From Massilia sp. R2A-15 (lineage in GTDB: Bacteria > Pseudomonadota > Gammaproteobacteria > Burkholderiales > Burkholderiaceae_D), in contig NZ_CP131935.1 in NCBI RefSeq assembly GCF_030704305.1, forward strand, positions 4,278,001 through 4,342,000: DNA of 64,000 nt, in the 5' to 3' direction. The stretch's first letter is position 1, and the number at the start of each line of letters is the position of its first letter. Positions 17,974-26,901 of the stretch are shown piece after piece. The notes beneath the pieces are model-generated. The model was not told where the DNA came from. It did not search any database and saw nothing but the letters and a program-made list of their open reading frames with translations. Position numbers and translations under genes: made by a program.

Positions 17974-18996
17974 ATGTTGCGATTTGCCTCACATACGCGC
18001 GCCCAACTTTCCGCAGGTGACAGGCCGATCCTGCTCGTAGTCGTTGATACTGAAGAAGAATTCGACTGGCAGAAACCGTTTAATCGCAGCAGTACTGGAA
18101 CCACTTCGATTAGCGATCAACCGACATTGCATGATCGCGTGTATGACCGCTTGGGAATCGTGCCTACCTATATGGTCGACTGGCCGGTGGCGACGACAGC
18201 AGCATCGGTGGCTGTGTTACGCGCTTTGACCGACCAAAAGCGATGCGAGATTGGTGCCCATCTGCATCCTTGGGTCACGCCTCCCCACGACGAGCAGGTA
18301 ACGGCGTTCAATTCGTTCGCCGGAAACTTGCCGCGCGCACTTGAGCAGGAAAAACTGCAGCGTCTCACGGTTGCTATCAGTGATGCATTTGGGCGCGCGC
18401 CCATTGCATTTAAGGCGGGGCGCTACGGCTTGGGCGCACACACTGCGGACATGCTGGCGATGCTCGGCTATCAGATCGATGCCAGCGTCGTTCCGTATAC
18501 CTCGTTTCGCGCTGATGATGGGCCGGATTTTTCCGCATTCGGACATGATCCTTACTGGTTCAAGGCCGGCGGTCGTGATTTGCTTGAGTTGCCAGTGACC
18601 GGTGGCTACTGCGGCTGGCTTGCGCAAGCCGGTCCGCCAGTTTACCAATTGGCGCAGCACCGTTTGGCCAAGGCCGCGCGGCTCGGCGGAATCCTCGCAC
18701 GTACACGTGCGGTCGAACGCATCCGCCTGAGCCCCGAGGGTGCAAATCTGGACGAAATGAAGCGCTTGAGCCGTGCGCTCGTTCGCGGGGGCACCAAGAT
18801 TTTGACGATGACCTACCATAGCCCATCGTTGGCAGTCGGACATACCCCCTACGTCCGCTCGCAAGGGGATCTGCGGGCGTTTATTCAAACGATCAACGAC
18901 TACTGCACTTTTTTTGAAGCCGAAATTGGCGGAGTTTTTATGAGTCTTTCTGAGGTGTACCAGAAACTGCATGCGCAACGCGCAGCCCCCTGCTGA
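17974..18996 (+). CDS. WalW-like polysaccharide deacetylase family protein
   Basis: A 340-residue NodB-related protein distinct from the XrtA deacetylase at 4142. Its first motif is LLVVVDTEEEFDW (Asp25), followed by EIGAHLHPWVTPP (His96 and His98), then AFKAGRYGLG and LLELPVTGGY. MTYHSPSLAVGHTPYV near the C-terminus resembles the last conserved block. The His-x-His spacing differs from the classical H-x3-H motif and is typical of the WalW-type group. The ATG at 17974 is 2 bases after the fusion gene's stop; an upstream in-frame ATG (17920) lies inside that gene and is less likely. It probably trims or deacetylates the glycan made by this block. Confidence 0.82.
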   Translation: MLRFASHTRAQLSAGDRPILLVVVDTEEEFDWQKPFNRSSTGTTSISDQPTLHDRVYDRLGIVPTYMVDWPVATTAASVAVLRALTDQKRCEIGAHLHPWVTPPHDEQVTAFNSFAGNLPRALEQEKLQRLTVAISDAFGRAPIAFKAGRYGLGAHTADMLAMLGYQIDASVVPYTSFRADDGPDFSAFGHDPYWFKAGGRDLLELPVTGGYCGWLAQAGPPVYQLAQHRLAKAARLGGILARTRAVERIRLSPEGANLDEMKRLSRALVRGGTKILTMTYHSPSLAVGHTPYVRSQGDLRAFIQTINDYCTFFEAEIGGVFMSLSEVYQKLHAQRAAPC

Positions 18997-19321
18997 TATA
19001 AGTAACTCCGCAATGCGGCGAAATGCCCGCTTTGCGCGCCGACTGAAAAAATGATGCCGGCTGCCACTGGCGAAAAAAAGGCGGGATATCTGAGAGTTAC
19101 CTATCTACATTTCTTTTGTGACAACGATGCGTGCTGCCGACAACGATCGTTGTTTATTAGCAAAAGGCGATGATTGCGATCGTGCGCCATTGAATAACGA
19201 TACTGCTCTGGTAAGATCAGCCTCCGCATGTCCGTGCAACAACTTATTCAACTCGCAGGTCACCTGCGGTTACACAACTGCGCTGTCGCAGACTTCTAAC
19301 GTTCCAAACGGAAAATTGTTC
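18997..19321. other. Intergenic region before the broken glycosyltransferase
   Basis: No gene is supported. Composition is mixed and lower in GC than the remnant that follows. It is the likely right-hand junction zone of the accessory block, but no direct repeats, IS ends or recombination sites are visible. Confidence 0.5.
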
Positions 19322-20015
19322 GTGAAAATTCTGTATCACCACCGCGCCCAGCGAGACCGCGGCCAAGCAGGCGCTCGGCCTGGGCGACAGCATGGTGCTG
19401 GGCTTTACCGGTTTCGTGCGGGAATGGCATGGCCACGGCGACGTCATCACGATGATCGCCGAGGATCCCCCGGACGCGCGCCGCCAGCTGCTGATGGTGG
19501 GCGACGGGCCGGTGCGCGCCGCGATGGAACAGCAGGCGCGCGAACTCGGGATCGCCGACCGGGTGCGCTTTACCGGCATCATCGGGCGCGACGAGGTGGC
19601 GCGTTACTTCGCCGCCTTCGATATCGCCCTGCAGCCGGCGGAGACGCTGTTCGAGTACCTTGCCTTGGGCAAGGCGATCGTCGGCTCGGCGCAGCCGAAT
19701 ATCATCGAGATCCTGCAGCCGGACTACAACGCGCTGCTGTTCGATCCTGCCGCGCCAAGCGGGCTGGCCGGGGCGATTGCGCGTCTGAGCGCGGATCCTG
19801 TAATACGCACCACGGTCGCGGCCAATGCGCGCGCCACCATTGGCGAGCAACAGCTGACCTGGCAAGCGAATGCCGAGCCGGTGGTCGCCCTGTTTCGGGG
19901 CTTAATGCCGCATGCGTGCGGTCCTGTATTTTTCTGTCCCCCGGCATCATTGTCACCGGGTGCTCACCTTTGCACAAAGAATTGCCCTACGCTGCCCTAT
20001 GAGCCACCTTCGTAA
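19322..20015 (+). pseudogene. Exosortase-associated GT4 glycosyltransferase, internally deleted
   Basis: The GTG at 19322 begins VKILYHHR, the characteristic opening of exosortase-A-associated GT4 enzymes. After eight codons the reading frame changes: from about 19345 a different frame reads TTAPSETAAKQALGLGDS and then a normal C-terminal GT4 half (LGFTGFVREWHGH, LLMVGDGPVR, LQPAETLFEYLALGKAIVGS). The whole acceptor-binding N-terminal domain, roughly 190 residues, is missing and the junction is out of frame. The remnant is GC-rich like the core operon, unlike the block to its left. The last codons run into the flippase gene and no longer match the family. It should make no active enzyme. Confidence 0.82.
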
Positions 20016-21465
20016 ATCAATTGGCCTGTCGTTCGTTGCCCAGTATGTCGAATTGATCATCCATTTCTTCGGTGTGCTAATTCTCGCGCGCATCCTATCG
20101 CCGAATGAAACAGGCACCTATTCCGTCGCCGCCTTCCTCATGACGGTAATGCACATGTTCCGCGACTTTGGCGTCGTGCAGTACATTATTCAGGAACGCG
20201 ATCTGACTCGCGAAAAGATTGCCTCGGCGATGGGAGTGGCGATCGTGCTTGCGCTTGCGGTAGCGACGGTGCTTGCTGCGTGCAGCTCTCAATTCGCTAA
20301 TTTCTTTGGCAATCCGGCCATTCGCAACATCCTGTTGGTCATGGCCCTCGGCTTCGCCGTCTCACCGTTCGGCTCTCTTTTGATCGGCATTTTTCAGCGC
20401 GACGTCAACTTCAAGGCCATTCTCTACATTCGTACCGTCAGCGCGCTGTGTCACGTCGCAGTTGCGTTGACGCTGGCCTTTCAGGGATATGGCGCGATCA
20501 GCCTCGCCTGGGCAAACTTTGCCGGTATCTTGTCATATGGTATCGTGGCGAATCTATTGCGCCCGAAGAACCTGCCGTGGATGCCGCGTTTCAATAACGC
20601 GCGTACGATTCTTTCGTTTGGCGGAATCAGCAGTTTGGGAAATGCAGCGAACATTGCGGGCACTAACATGCCCGACCTCATTTTGGGCAAACTGATGTCC
20701 ATGTCCGCGGTCGGCTACTTCAGCCGCGCGACCGGGCTGGTGATGCTGTTCACACGCCTGATCAGCGGCGCGCTACTGCCGCTCGTGCTGCCCTACTTCT
20801 CGCAAATGCGGCGCGAAGGCAGAGACCTTGCTGAACCGTATCAGCAGGCAGTGGAGCAGATGACGGTGTTGTCGTGGCCATTTTTCGCCGTCCTGGCGTT
20901 GCTGGCCTACCCGGTAGTTCATGCCTTGTACGGCGCCCAGTGGGATGCGTCGGTGCCAGTGGTTCAGGTGCTCTGCCTGGCTGGTGCGATCTCGTCGGTC
21001 GGCATGTTCGCCACGCAAGTCATGGTCGCCAACGGTGCGGTGCGCCATTCCACCGTGTCCCAGTTGGTGGTGCAGCCGTTTCGCCTGGTGGCGGTCCTGA
21101 TTGCCGCCCGCCACGATCTGATTACCGTGGCCTATGCACTAGTCGTTTCGGAATGTTTCGCCTTGCTGGTGGTGTCGTATTATCTGCACCGCGCGATCGG
21201 CATCGGAATCTTCCACGTGCTGCGCGCCAGCCGCAAGAGTTTGTTGGTTGCCGCGGCCGGCTCACTGGCGCCACTGCTCGTCAGAATGTACTTCCCGGAG
21301 CATGACGGACACCCGTGGCCGCCGCTGCTGTTGGGCATGTTCGGCGCTACCGTCGGATGGCTGCTGGCAATCTTTGCCTGCAATCATCCTTTCGGCGAGC
21401 AAATCCACGCCATTCTGCGCATGGTCTTCCAGCGCAAGGATAGCGACGACGTCGGCGTCCGCTAG
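19999..21465 (+). CDS. Wzx-type oligosaccharide flippase (lipopolysaccharide biosynthesis protein)
   Basis: A polytopic inner-membrane protein of 488 residues with about 12-14 hydrophobic segments, belonging to the polysaccharide transporter (MOP/MATE-like) group. Typical pieces are LRKSIGLSFVAQYVELIIHFFGVLILARILSPNETGTYSVA at the start (positions 19999-20130) and GYFSRATGLVMLFTRLISGALLPLV in the middle. ATG at 19999 gives this canonical N-terminus; the frame is open further upstream without family features. It likely flips the lipid-linked repeat unit to the periplasm. It ends 4 bases inside the convergent decarboxylase gene. Confidence 0.9.
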   Translation: MSHLRKSIGLSFVAQYVELIIHFFGVLILARILSPNETGTYSVAAFLMTVMHMFRDFGVVQYIIQERDLTREKIASAMGVAIVLALAVATVLAACSSQFANFFGNPAIRNILLVMALGFAVSPFGSLLIGIFQRDVNFKAILYIRTVSALCHVAVALTLAFQGYGAISLAWANFAGILSYGIVANLLRPKNLPWMPRFNNARTILSFGGISSLGNAANIAGTNMPDLILGKLMSMSAVGYFSRATGLVMLFTRLISGALLPLVLPYFSQMRREGRDLAEPYQQAVEQMTVLSWPFFAVLALLAYPVVHALYGAQWDASVPVVQVLCLAGAISSVGMFATQVMVANGAVRHSTVSQLVVQPFRLVAVLIAARHDLITVAYALVVSECFALLVVSYYLHRAIGIGIFHVLRASRKSLLVAAAGSLAPLLVRMYFPEHDGHPWPPLLLGMFGATVGWLLAIFACNHPFGEQIHAILRMVFQRKDSDDVGVR

Positions 21466-22697
21466 ACCAGCACCTCGCGCGCGGCTGGATGGCTGAGGAA
21501 ACCGGCCGGACTGGCGCTCAAGCCATACGCGCCTGACTGGAACACCACGATCAGGTCGCCCACCTCGGCATGGCCCAGCGCCATCTGGTCGGCCAGCAGG
21601 TCGAGCGGCGTGCACAGCGGCCCGACCACCGACGCCGGCGCGCTGTCCACGCCCGCCATGCGGTTGCCGACGGCGACCGGATAGTTCTTGCGGATCACCT
21701 GGCCGAAATTGCCGGACGCCGCCAGGTGATGGTGCAGGCCGCCGTCGGTCACCAGGAACAGCTGGCCGCGCGAGAGCTTGCGGTCGATCACCCGCGTCAC
21801 GTACACGCCGGCCTCGCCCACCAGGTAGCGGCCCAGTTCGATCGCCAGCTGCGCTTCCGGCAGCGCTTCGCGCGCCTGCTCACACAGGCGCGCCAGGTGA
21901 GCGCCGATCGGCGCCAGGTCGAGCGCGCTCTCGCCGGGAAAATACGGAATGCCGAAGCCGCCGCCCAGGTTCAGCTGGCGCAGCGCGCGCGGCGCGTGCG
22001 CGGCCAGCCGCAGCGCCAGCTCCACGGTGCGGTTCTGCGCTTCCATAATGGCGTCGGCGTTCAGGCTCTGCGAGCCGCTGAAGATGTGCAGGCCGACGAA
22101 GTCCAGGCCCAGCGCGCCGATCAGCGCCAGCATCGCCGGCGCCTGTTCGGCATCGACGCCGAACTGCTTGGCGCCGCCGCCCATGCGCATGCCGGAGCCC
22201 TTCAGCTCGAAATCGGGGTTGATGCGCAGGCACACGCGCGCCGCCCCCCCCAGCTCGCCGGCCAGTTGCGCCGCCAGGCGGATTTCGCGTTCCGATTCCA
22301 GGTTGATGCAGGCGCCGGCGGCCACCGCCTGACGCATTTCCTGCACCGACTTGCCCGGTCCTGCCAGGCTGACGCGCTGCGGCGCGATGCCGGTATCGAG
22401 CGCGACCGCCAGTTCGCCGCCCGACGCGACATCGAGGCCGTCGACCAGCCGCGCCATGTGCTGCACCAGCGCCGGCATCGGATTGGCCTTGACCGAGTAG
22501 TGCAGCGCCACCGCCGCCGGCAGCGCGGCGCGCAGCTGCGCCAAGCGGGCCGTCAGCAGCGCCCGGTCGTAGGCGTAGAACGGCGTGGCGCCGACGCGCT
22601 CGGCCAGCAGCGGCAGGGCGATGCCGCCCACCTGCAGGCAGTTGTCGATGACGGGAAACTGGGTGGGCGCCGCGTGGACGGGTTTGCTGCGGTTCAT
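21462..22697 (-). CDS. PLP-dependent decarboxylase, exosortase A system-associated
   Basis: A fold-III PLP enzyme related to diaminopimelate/ornithine decarboxylases, 411 residues (TIGR03099 family). Lys70 in LHYSVKANPMPAL is the Schiff-base lysine. LNLGGGFGIPY binds the PLP phosphate. VGPLCTPLDLLADQ contains the active-site Cys of the partner subunit. VFQSGAYGLSASPAGFLSH is the C-terminal catalytic block. It is translated together with the acyl-CoA ligase (ATGA overlap at 22694-22697). The substrate in XrtA loci is not known; a modified amino acid activated by the neighbouring ligase is a reasonable inference. Confidence 0.93.
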   Translation of the reverse strand: MNRSKPVHAAPTQFPVIDNCLQVGGIALPLLAERVGATPFYAYDRALLTARLAQLRAALPAAVALHYSVKANPMPALVQHMARLVDGLDVASGGELAVALDTGIAPQRVSLAGPGKSVQEMRQAVAAGACINLESEREIRLAAQLAGELGGAARVCLRINPDFELKGSGMRMGGGAKQFGVDAEQAPAMLALIGALGLDFVGLHIFSGSQSLNADAIMEAQNRTVELALRLAAHAPRALRQLNLGGGFGIPYFPGESALDLAPIGAHLARLCEQAREALPEAQLAIELGRYLVGEAGVYVTRVIDRKLSRGQLFLVTDGGLHHHLAASGNFGQVIRKNYPVAVGNRMAGVDSAPASVVGPLCTPLDLLADQMALGHAEVGDLIVVFQSGAYGLSASPAGFLSHPAAREVLV

Positions 22698-24283
22698 GGT
22701 GGGGTGAGTCCTTCAAACAGCGTGGAAAAGGGCTGCCGCAGGGCGCCGCGGTCGATCTTGCCGTTCGGGTTGCGGGGGAACGGCTGCTCGCGCAGCGCCA
22801 CGTGGGCCGGCGCCATGTAGGCCGGCAGCAGGCGCTGGCATTGCTTCTGCAGTTCGGCGGCCGACAGCGCCGGCTCGCGCGCGACCGCCAGCAGCACCAC
22901 CGCCTGGCCCAGCACCGGGTGCGGCACGCCGAACGCGATCGCCTCGGCCACCAGCGCGGTGGCGTGCGCGGCCTCCTCGATCTCGGTCGGGCTGATGCGG
23001 TAGCCCGACACCTTGATCATGTCGTCGCCGCGCCCGACGAAATACAGGAAGCCGTCGGCGTCGCGGCGCACGGTGTCGCCCGACCAGACGGCGATCTCGG
23101 GACGCACCAGCCCCGGGTCCTGCCCCGGCGCCGGGCGGAAGCGCGCGGCGGTCTGCGCCGGATCGTTCCAGTAGCCCAGCGCGACCAGCGCGCCGCGGTG
23201 CACCAGTTCGCCCGGCTCGTCGCAATCGCACGGCGTGCCGTCGGGCCGCACCACCATCACCTCGGCGTTGGGGATCGCGCGGCCCATCGACTCCGGCCTG
23301 CGCGCCAGCTCGGCCGGCGGCAGGTAGGTCGAGCGGAAGGCTTCGGTCAGGCCGTACATCAGGAACAGGCTGGCGCCCGGCAGCGCCGCCTGCAGCGCGC
23401 GCACGGTCGGCACCGGCATGGCGCCGCCCGAATTGGTCAGGAAGCGCAAGCTGCAGTCGCGCGGCCAGTCCAGCCGCGCCAGCTCCATCCACAGCGGCGG
23501 CACCGCCGCCAGCCCGGTGATCGCCTCGTCGGCCACGGCCTTGGCGATATCGCGCGGGAACAGGTAATTCATCAGCACCACGGCGGCGCCGGCGCGAAAC
23601 GCCGTGGTCAGCTGGCTCAGGCCATAGTCGAAACTGAGCGGCAGCACCGACAGGATGCGGTCGCTGGCCTGCAGGCCGAGGTAGCTGGCCACGCTGTCGG
23701 CGCCGGCCACCAGGTTGCGATGCGACAGCACCACGCCCTTCGGCAGGCCGGTGCTGCCCGAGGTGTACAGGATGGCCGCCATGTCGGCGTCGATGACGCG
23801 GTGCGCCGCGCTCGCGCCGGCGCCGGCGGCCATCGCGGCGCGCCAGTCGAGCAGGCGGCAGTGGGCCGGCGCGTCGGCCGGATCGGCGGCGTCGGTGACG
23901 ATGATGGTGTGCAGCGCGCCGCAGCCCGCCAGCACCGGCGCCAGCGTGCGCAGGCGGGCGCCCGAGGTGACCAGCACGCGCACCTGGCAGTCGGCCAGGA
24001 TGTGGGCCACCTGGCCCGGCTTGAGCAGCGGATTGACCGGCACGAACACGCCGCCGGCCGCCGCCGCGCCGAAGATCGCCGCCACCGTTTCGGCGCGCTT
24101 GTCGAGATACACCGCGACCCGCTCGGCGCGCCCCAGCCCGGTCGCCAGCATGGCGCCGGCCGCGTCCTGCACGGCCTGCGCCAGCGCCGCGTAATCGAAG
24201 CGGCGCGCGCCGCACACCAGCGCCGGCGCTTGCGGCGTGCGGCGCGCCGCGTCGAAAATGAAATGGTGCACCAGCTCGCTCAT
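22694..24283 (-). CDS. Acyl-CoA ligase (AMP-forming), exosortase A system-associated
   Basis: An ANL-superfamily adenylate-forming enzyme of 529 residues (TIGR03098). The AMP-binding P-loop AILYTSGSTGLPKGVVLSH is intact, with LFLMYGLTEAFRSTY (motif A5) and FVGRGDDMIKVSGYRISPTEIE (A8 hinge). The catalytic Lys is in PRNPNGKIDRG near the C-terminus. The start at 24283 (MSELVHHF) has an AGGGTGG ribosome site; the frame is open further upstream but without homology. It may load an acyl or aminoacyl group onto the carrier protein encoded at 26653. Confidence 0.94.
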   Translation of the reverse strand: MSELVHHFIFDAARRTPQAPALVCGARRFDYAALAQAVQDAAGAMLATGLGRAERVAVYLDKRAETVAAIFGAAAAGGVFVPVNPLLKPGQVAHILADCQVRVLVTSGARLRTLAPVLAGCGALHTIIVTDAADPADAPAHCRLLDWRAAMAAGAGASAAHRVIDADMAAILYTSGSTGLPKGVVLSHRNLVAGADSVASYLGLQASDRILSVLPLSFDYGLSQLTTAFRAGAAVVLMNYLFPRDIAKAVADEAITGLAAVPPLWMELARLDWPRDCSLRFLTNSGGAMPVPTVRALQAALPGASLFLMYGLTEAFRSTYLPPAELARRPESMGRAIPNAEVMVVRPDGTPCDCDEPGELVHRGALVALGYWNDPAQTAARFRPAPGQDPGLVRPEIAVWSGDTVRRDADGFLYFVGRGDDMIKVSGYRISPTEIEEAAHATALVAEAIAFGVPHPVLGQAVVLLAVAREPALSAAELQKQCQRLLPAYMAPAHVALREQPFPRNPNGKIDRGALRQPFSTLFEGLTPP

Positions 24284-24393
24284 TGCCACCCTGCTTGGTC
24301 CGTCAAAAATGTAAGGTGCAATCTTAGCAGTTCGGCGCAGCGGCCAAGGACAAAATATTGCGTAGCAAACATGACTCTTGCGGCTGCGCCGTT

Positions 24394-24399
24394 TATACT
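24394..24399 (+). promoter_or_regulatory. Candidate -10 element (TATACT) next to a start codon
   Basis: TATACT lies 5 bases before the ATG at 24405 in the 121-base divergent region. A poor -35 (ATGACT) lies 17 bases upstream of it. If real, transcription would begin at or near the ATG, giving a leaderless message, or translation starts later at ATG 24447. Confidence 0.35.
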
Positions 24400-24404
24400 G
24401 CGGC

Positions 24405-25604
24405 ATGCCCAACCGCCCTGCGCCCCTGCCAACGCCCCGCCTGCCGATGACGCCCGTGCTGTCGTGGGCCAGCGTGGCGCGCGGCCGCGGCGCGCGGGTA
24501 CCGTCGATCCTCGACGCCGGCCCGGCGCGGCTGGTCACCAGCGGGCGCATCGCCATCGCGCTGGCGCTGCGCGAAATGGGCATCGGCCCCGGCGACGTGG
24601 TGCTGGTGCCGGCCTGGCACAGCCTGTCGATGATCCCGCCGGTGCTGTGGCGCGGCGCCACACCGCTGTTCTACAAGCTGGGCATGGACGCCGCGGTGGA
24701 CCTCGACGACGTCGCCGCGAAGCTCGACGCGCGCGTCAAGGCAATCATGGTGACGCACTACTTCGGCGTGCCGCAGGACATCGCGCGCATCCGCGCCTTC
24801 TGCGACGCGCACGGCCTGCTGCTGCTGGAAGACTGCGCCCACTGCTTCTTCGGTGAACATGCGGGCCGGCCGGTCGGCTCCTTCGGCGACTACGCCATCG
24901 GCAGCAGCATGAAGTTCTTCCCGATCTTCGAAGGCGGCTGCCTGGTGTCGGCGCGCCACGCGCTCAAGGCGCCGCCGCTGCGTTCGGCCGGCCTCGGCTT
25001 CGAGGCGAAAATCGCGCTGGCCTCGCTCGAGAACAGTTTCGCGCACGGGCGCCTGGCGCCGGTGAAAGCCATGCTGTGGCTGCCGATGAAGCTAAAGGAC
25101 CTGGCGTGGCGCACGCTCAAGGCGCGCCGCGCCGGCGCCGGCGCGGCCACCGCGGCGCTGGCGCCGTCCTCGTCCGACAGCAGCGCCGAATTCGAGCCGG
25201 CCTGGCTGGACAAGCGCTCCTCCTGGTTCTCGCGCACGATGCTGCGGCTGGTGTCGCGTCCGCGCATCGTCGCGCAGCGGCGCCGCAACTACCAGGCGCT
25301 GCAACGAGCGCTGGGCGGCCTGCCCGGCTGCCGGCCGCTGTATCCCGCCCTGCCCGACGGCGCCTGCCCGTGGCTGTTCCCGATGCTGGTCGATGAACCT
25401 GACCGGCTGGCGGCGCGCCTGAAGGACGCGGCCGTGCCGGTGGTGCGCTTCGGCCAGCACCAGTGGCCCGGGGTGGACGCCGCCGTCTGCCCGAACAGCG
25501 CGGCGCTGGCCCATGGCGTGCTGGCCTTCCCCTGCCACCAGGACCTGCTGCCGCACGAACTGGCTTCGATGATCGCGCGCATCGCGCAGGCGCTGCAGCC
25601 ATGA
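24405..25604 (+). CDS. DegT/DnrJ/EryC1-type aminotransferase
   Basis: A PLP-dependent sugar-aminotransferase-like protein of 399 residues. VLVPAWHSLSMIPPVLWRGATPLFYKLG and LLLLEDCAHCFFGEHAGRPVGSFGD (the Asp that contacts the PLP ring nitrogen) are family blocks. SSMKFFPIFEGGCLV supplies the Schiff-base Lys170. The middle (residues about 225-270) is a variable Ala/Ser-rich insert. It starts divergently from the ligase gene. The DegT family transaminates keto-sugars, but in XrtA loci the product is not established. The stop overlaps the next ATG (ATGA). Confidence 0.88.
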   Translation: MPNRPAPLPTPRLPMTPVLSWASVARGRGARVPSILDAGPARLVTSGRIAIALALREMGIGPGDVVLVPAWHSLSMIPPVLWRGATPLFYKLGMDAAVDLDDVAAKLDARVKAIMVTHYFGVPQDIARIRAFCDAHGLLLLEDCAHCFFGEHAGRPVGSFGDYAIGSSMKFFPIFEGGCLVSARHALKAPPLRSAGLGFEAKIALASLENSFAHGRLAPVKAMLWLPMKLKDLAWRTLKARRAGAGAATAALAPSSSDSSAEFEPAWLDKRSSWFSRTMLRLVSRPRIVAQRRRNYQALQRALGGLPGCRPLYPALPDGACPWLFPMLVDEPDRLAARLKDAAVPVVRFGQHQWPGVDAAVCPNSAALAHGVLAFPCHQDLLPHELASMIARIAQALQP

Positions 25605-26656
25605 ACTGGACGCTGACGCCGGCGAACCGCTTCGGCGACTGGGCAGGGCGCTGGTGCGAACTGCACCGCGCCGCCGGCGCCCCGGTGCTGCTCGACGCCG
25701 ACTTCGTCGCCCCGCTGCTTGCCGAATTCGGTAGCGGCGCCGAGCTGCTGGCCTGCTGCGAACAGGACGGCGTGCTGCAGGCGATGGCGATCGTCGCGCC
25801 GCGCGGGCCGGCGTCCTGGGCCACCTTCCAGCCGGCCCAGGCGCCGCTGGGGATCTGGCTGCAGCTGCCCGGTCTGGAACCGGCGCCGCTGCTCGATGCG
25901 CTGCTGCGCGCCCTGCCCGGCTGCGCGCTGGTATTCAGCCTGACCCAGTGCGACCCGGCGCTGCTGGCGCGCCCGCGCCCGACGGCGCAGATGGACACGC
26001 TCGACTACATCGACACCGCGCGCGTCACGTTGGTCGGCGGCTTCGCGCAGTATTGGGCAACGCGCGGCAAGAACCTGCGCGCCAACCTGAAGAAGCAGCG
26101 CGCGCGGCTGATCAAGGAAGGCGTCGCTACGCGCCTGCAGGTCAGCCGCGACCCGGCTGAGATGGCCGCCGCGGTGGCCGACTACGGCCGCCTCGAGAGC
26201 GCCGGCTGGAAGGCCGGCGGCGGCACCGCGGTGCATCCCGACAATGCGCAGGGGCGCTATTACCGCAGCATGCTCGAAGCGCTGTGCCGGCGGGGCGCCG
26301 CCAGCGTGTACCGCTACTGGATCGGCGAGCGGCTGGCGGCGATGGATCTGTGCGTCGAGGACGCCGGCTGCGTCGTCGTGCTCAAGACCAGCTACGATGA
26401 AAGCGTCGCCGGCGGCCTGTCGCCGGCGCTGCTGATGCGCGAAGAGGCCTGCCAGGCCCTGTTCGATGCGGGCCGCCTGGCGCGCATCGAGTTCTACGGC
26501 AGGGTGATGGAGTGGCACCTGCGCTGGACCGACGAGGTGCGCACTCTGTACCATGTCAATTATTACCGCTGGCCGGCGCTGCGGCGCCTGCATGCGCTGT
26601 GGCGGCGCCGCGCCGCCCGCGCGCCAGCCCCGATTCCCCTGACGGAGCAAGCATGA
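25601..26656 (+). CDS. GNAT/FemAB-like acyl- or aminoacyltransferase
   Basis: A 351-residue protein of the CelD/BcsL-like GNAT group. The central basic segment YWATRGKNLRANLKKQRARLIKEG and GRYYRSMLEALCRRGAASVYRYWIGERLAAMDLCV match the second GNAT repeat of FemAB-type proteins. LARIEFYGRVMEWHLRWTDE is the C-terminal donor-site block. It is coupled by ATGA overlaps to the aminotransferase and to the acyl carrier protein, which suggests it takes its acyl group from that carrier; this is inference from context. It is a distant paralogue of the FemAB protein at 5014. Confidence 0.8.
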   Translation: MNWTLTPANRFGDWAGRWCELHRAAGAPVLLDADFVAPLLAEFGSGAELLACCEQDGVLQAMAIVAPRGPASWATFQPAQAPLGIWLQLPGLEPAPLLDALLRALPGCALVFSLTQCDPALLARPRPTAQMDTLDYIDTARVTLVGGFAQYWATRGKNLRANLKKQRARLIKEGVATRLQVSRDPAEMAAAVADYGRLESAGWKAGGGTAVHPDNAQGRYYRSMLEALCRRGAASVYRYWIGERLAAMDLCVEDAGCVVVLKTSYDESVAGGLSPALLMREEACQALFDAGRLARIEFYGRVMEWHLRWTDEVRTLYHVNYYRWPALRRLHALWRRRAARAPAPIPLTEQA

Positions 26657-26901
26657 CATTTGACGAAGTAAAGAACATCCTGGCCGACGTGCTCAGCCTG
26701 GGCCCCGCGCGCGACACGCTGACCGCCGATACGGTCTTGCTGGGCAACCTGCCTGAACTCGATTCGATGGCGGTGGTGAACCTGATCGGCGCGCTGGAAG
26801 AGCATTTCGGCATCGCCATCGACGACGACGACATCAGCGCCAGCACCTTCGACACGCTGGGCAGCCTGGCCGCTTTCGTCGAGCACAAGCTGGCCCGATG
26901 A
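26653..26901 (+). CDS. Acyl carrier protein
   Basis: A small acidic carrier protein of 82 residues. The phosphopantetheine attachment site is Ser38 in LPELDSMAVVNLIGALEEHFG. It is shorter than or equal to standard ACPs and has no fused domain. ATGA overlaps on both sides (26653 and 26898) tie it to the transferase and hydrolase 2. Together with the divergent acyl-CoA ligase it forms a minimal carrier-bound acyl pathway. Confidence 0.95.
   Translation: MTFDEVKNILADVLSLGPARDTLTADTVLLGNLPELDSMAVVNLIGALEEHFGIAIDDDDISASTFDTLGSLAAFVEHKLAR

Noticed and set aside
11944..19998. Insertion sequence or phage origin of the accessory block
   Set aside because: No transposase, integrase, terminal inverted repeats or phage gene could be found; horizontal exchange by homologous recombination remains the simpler guess.
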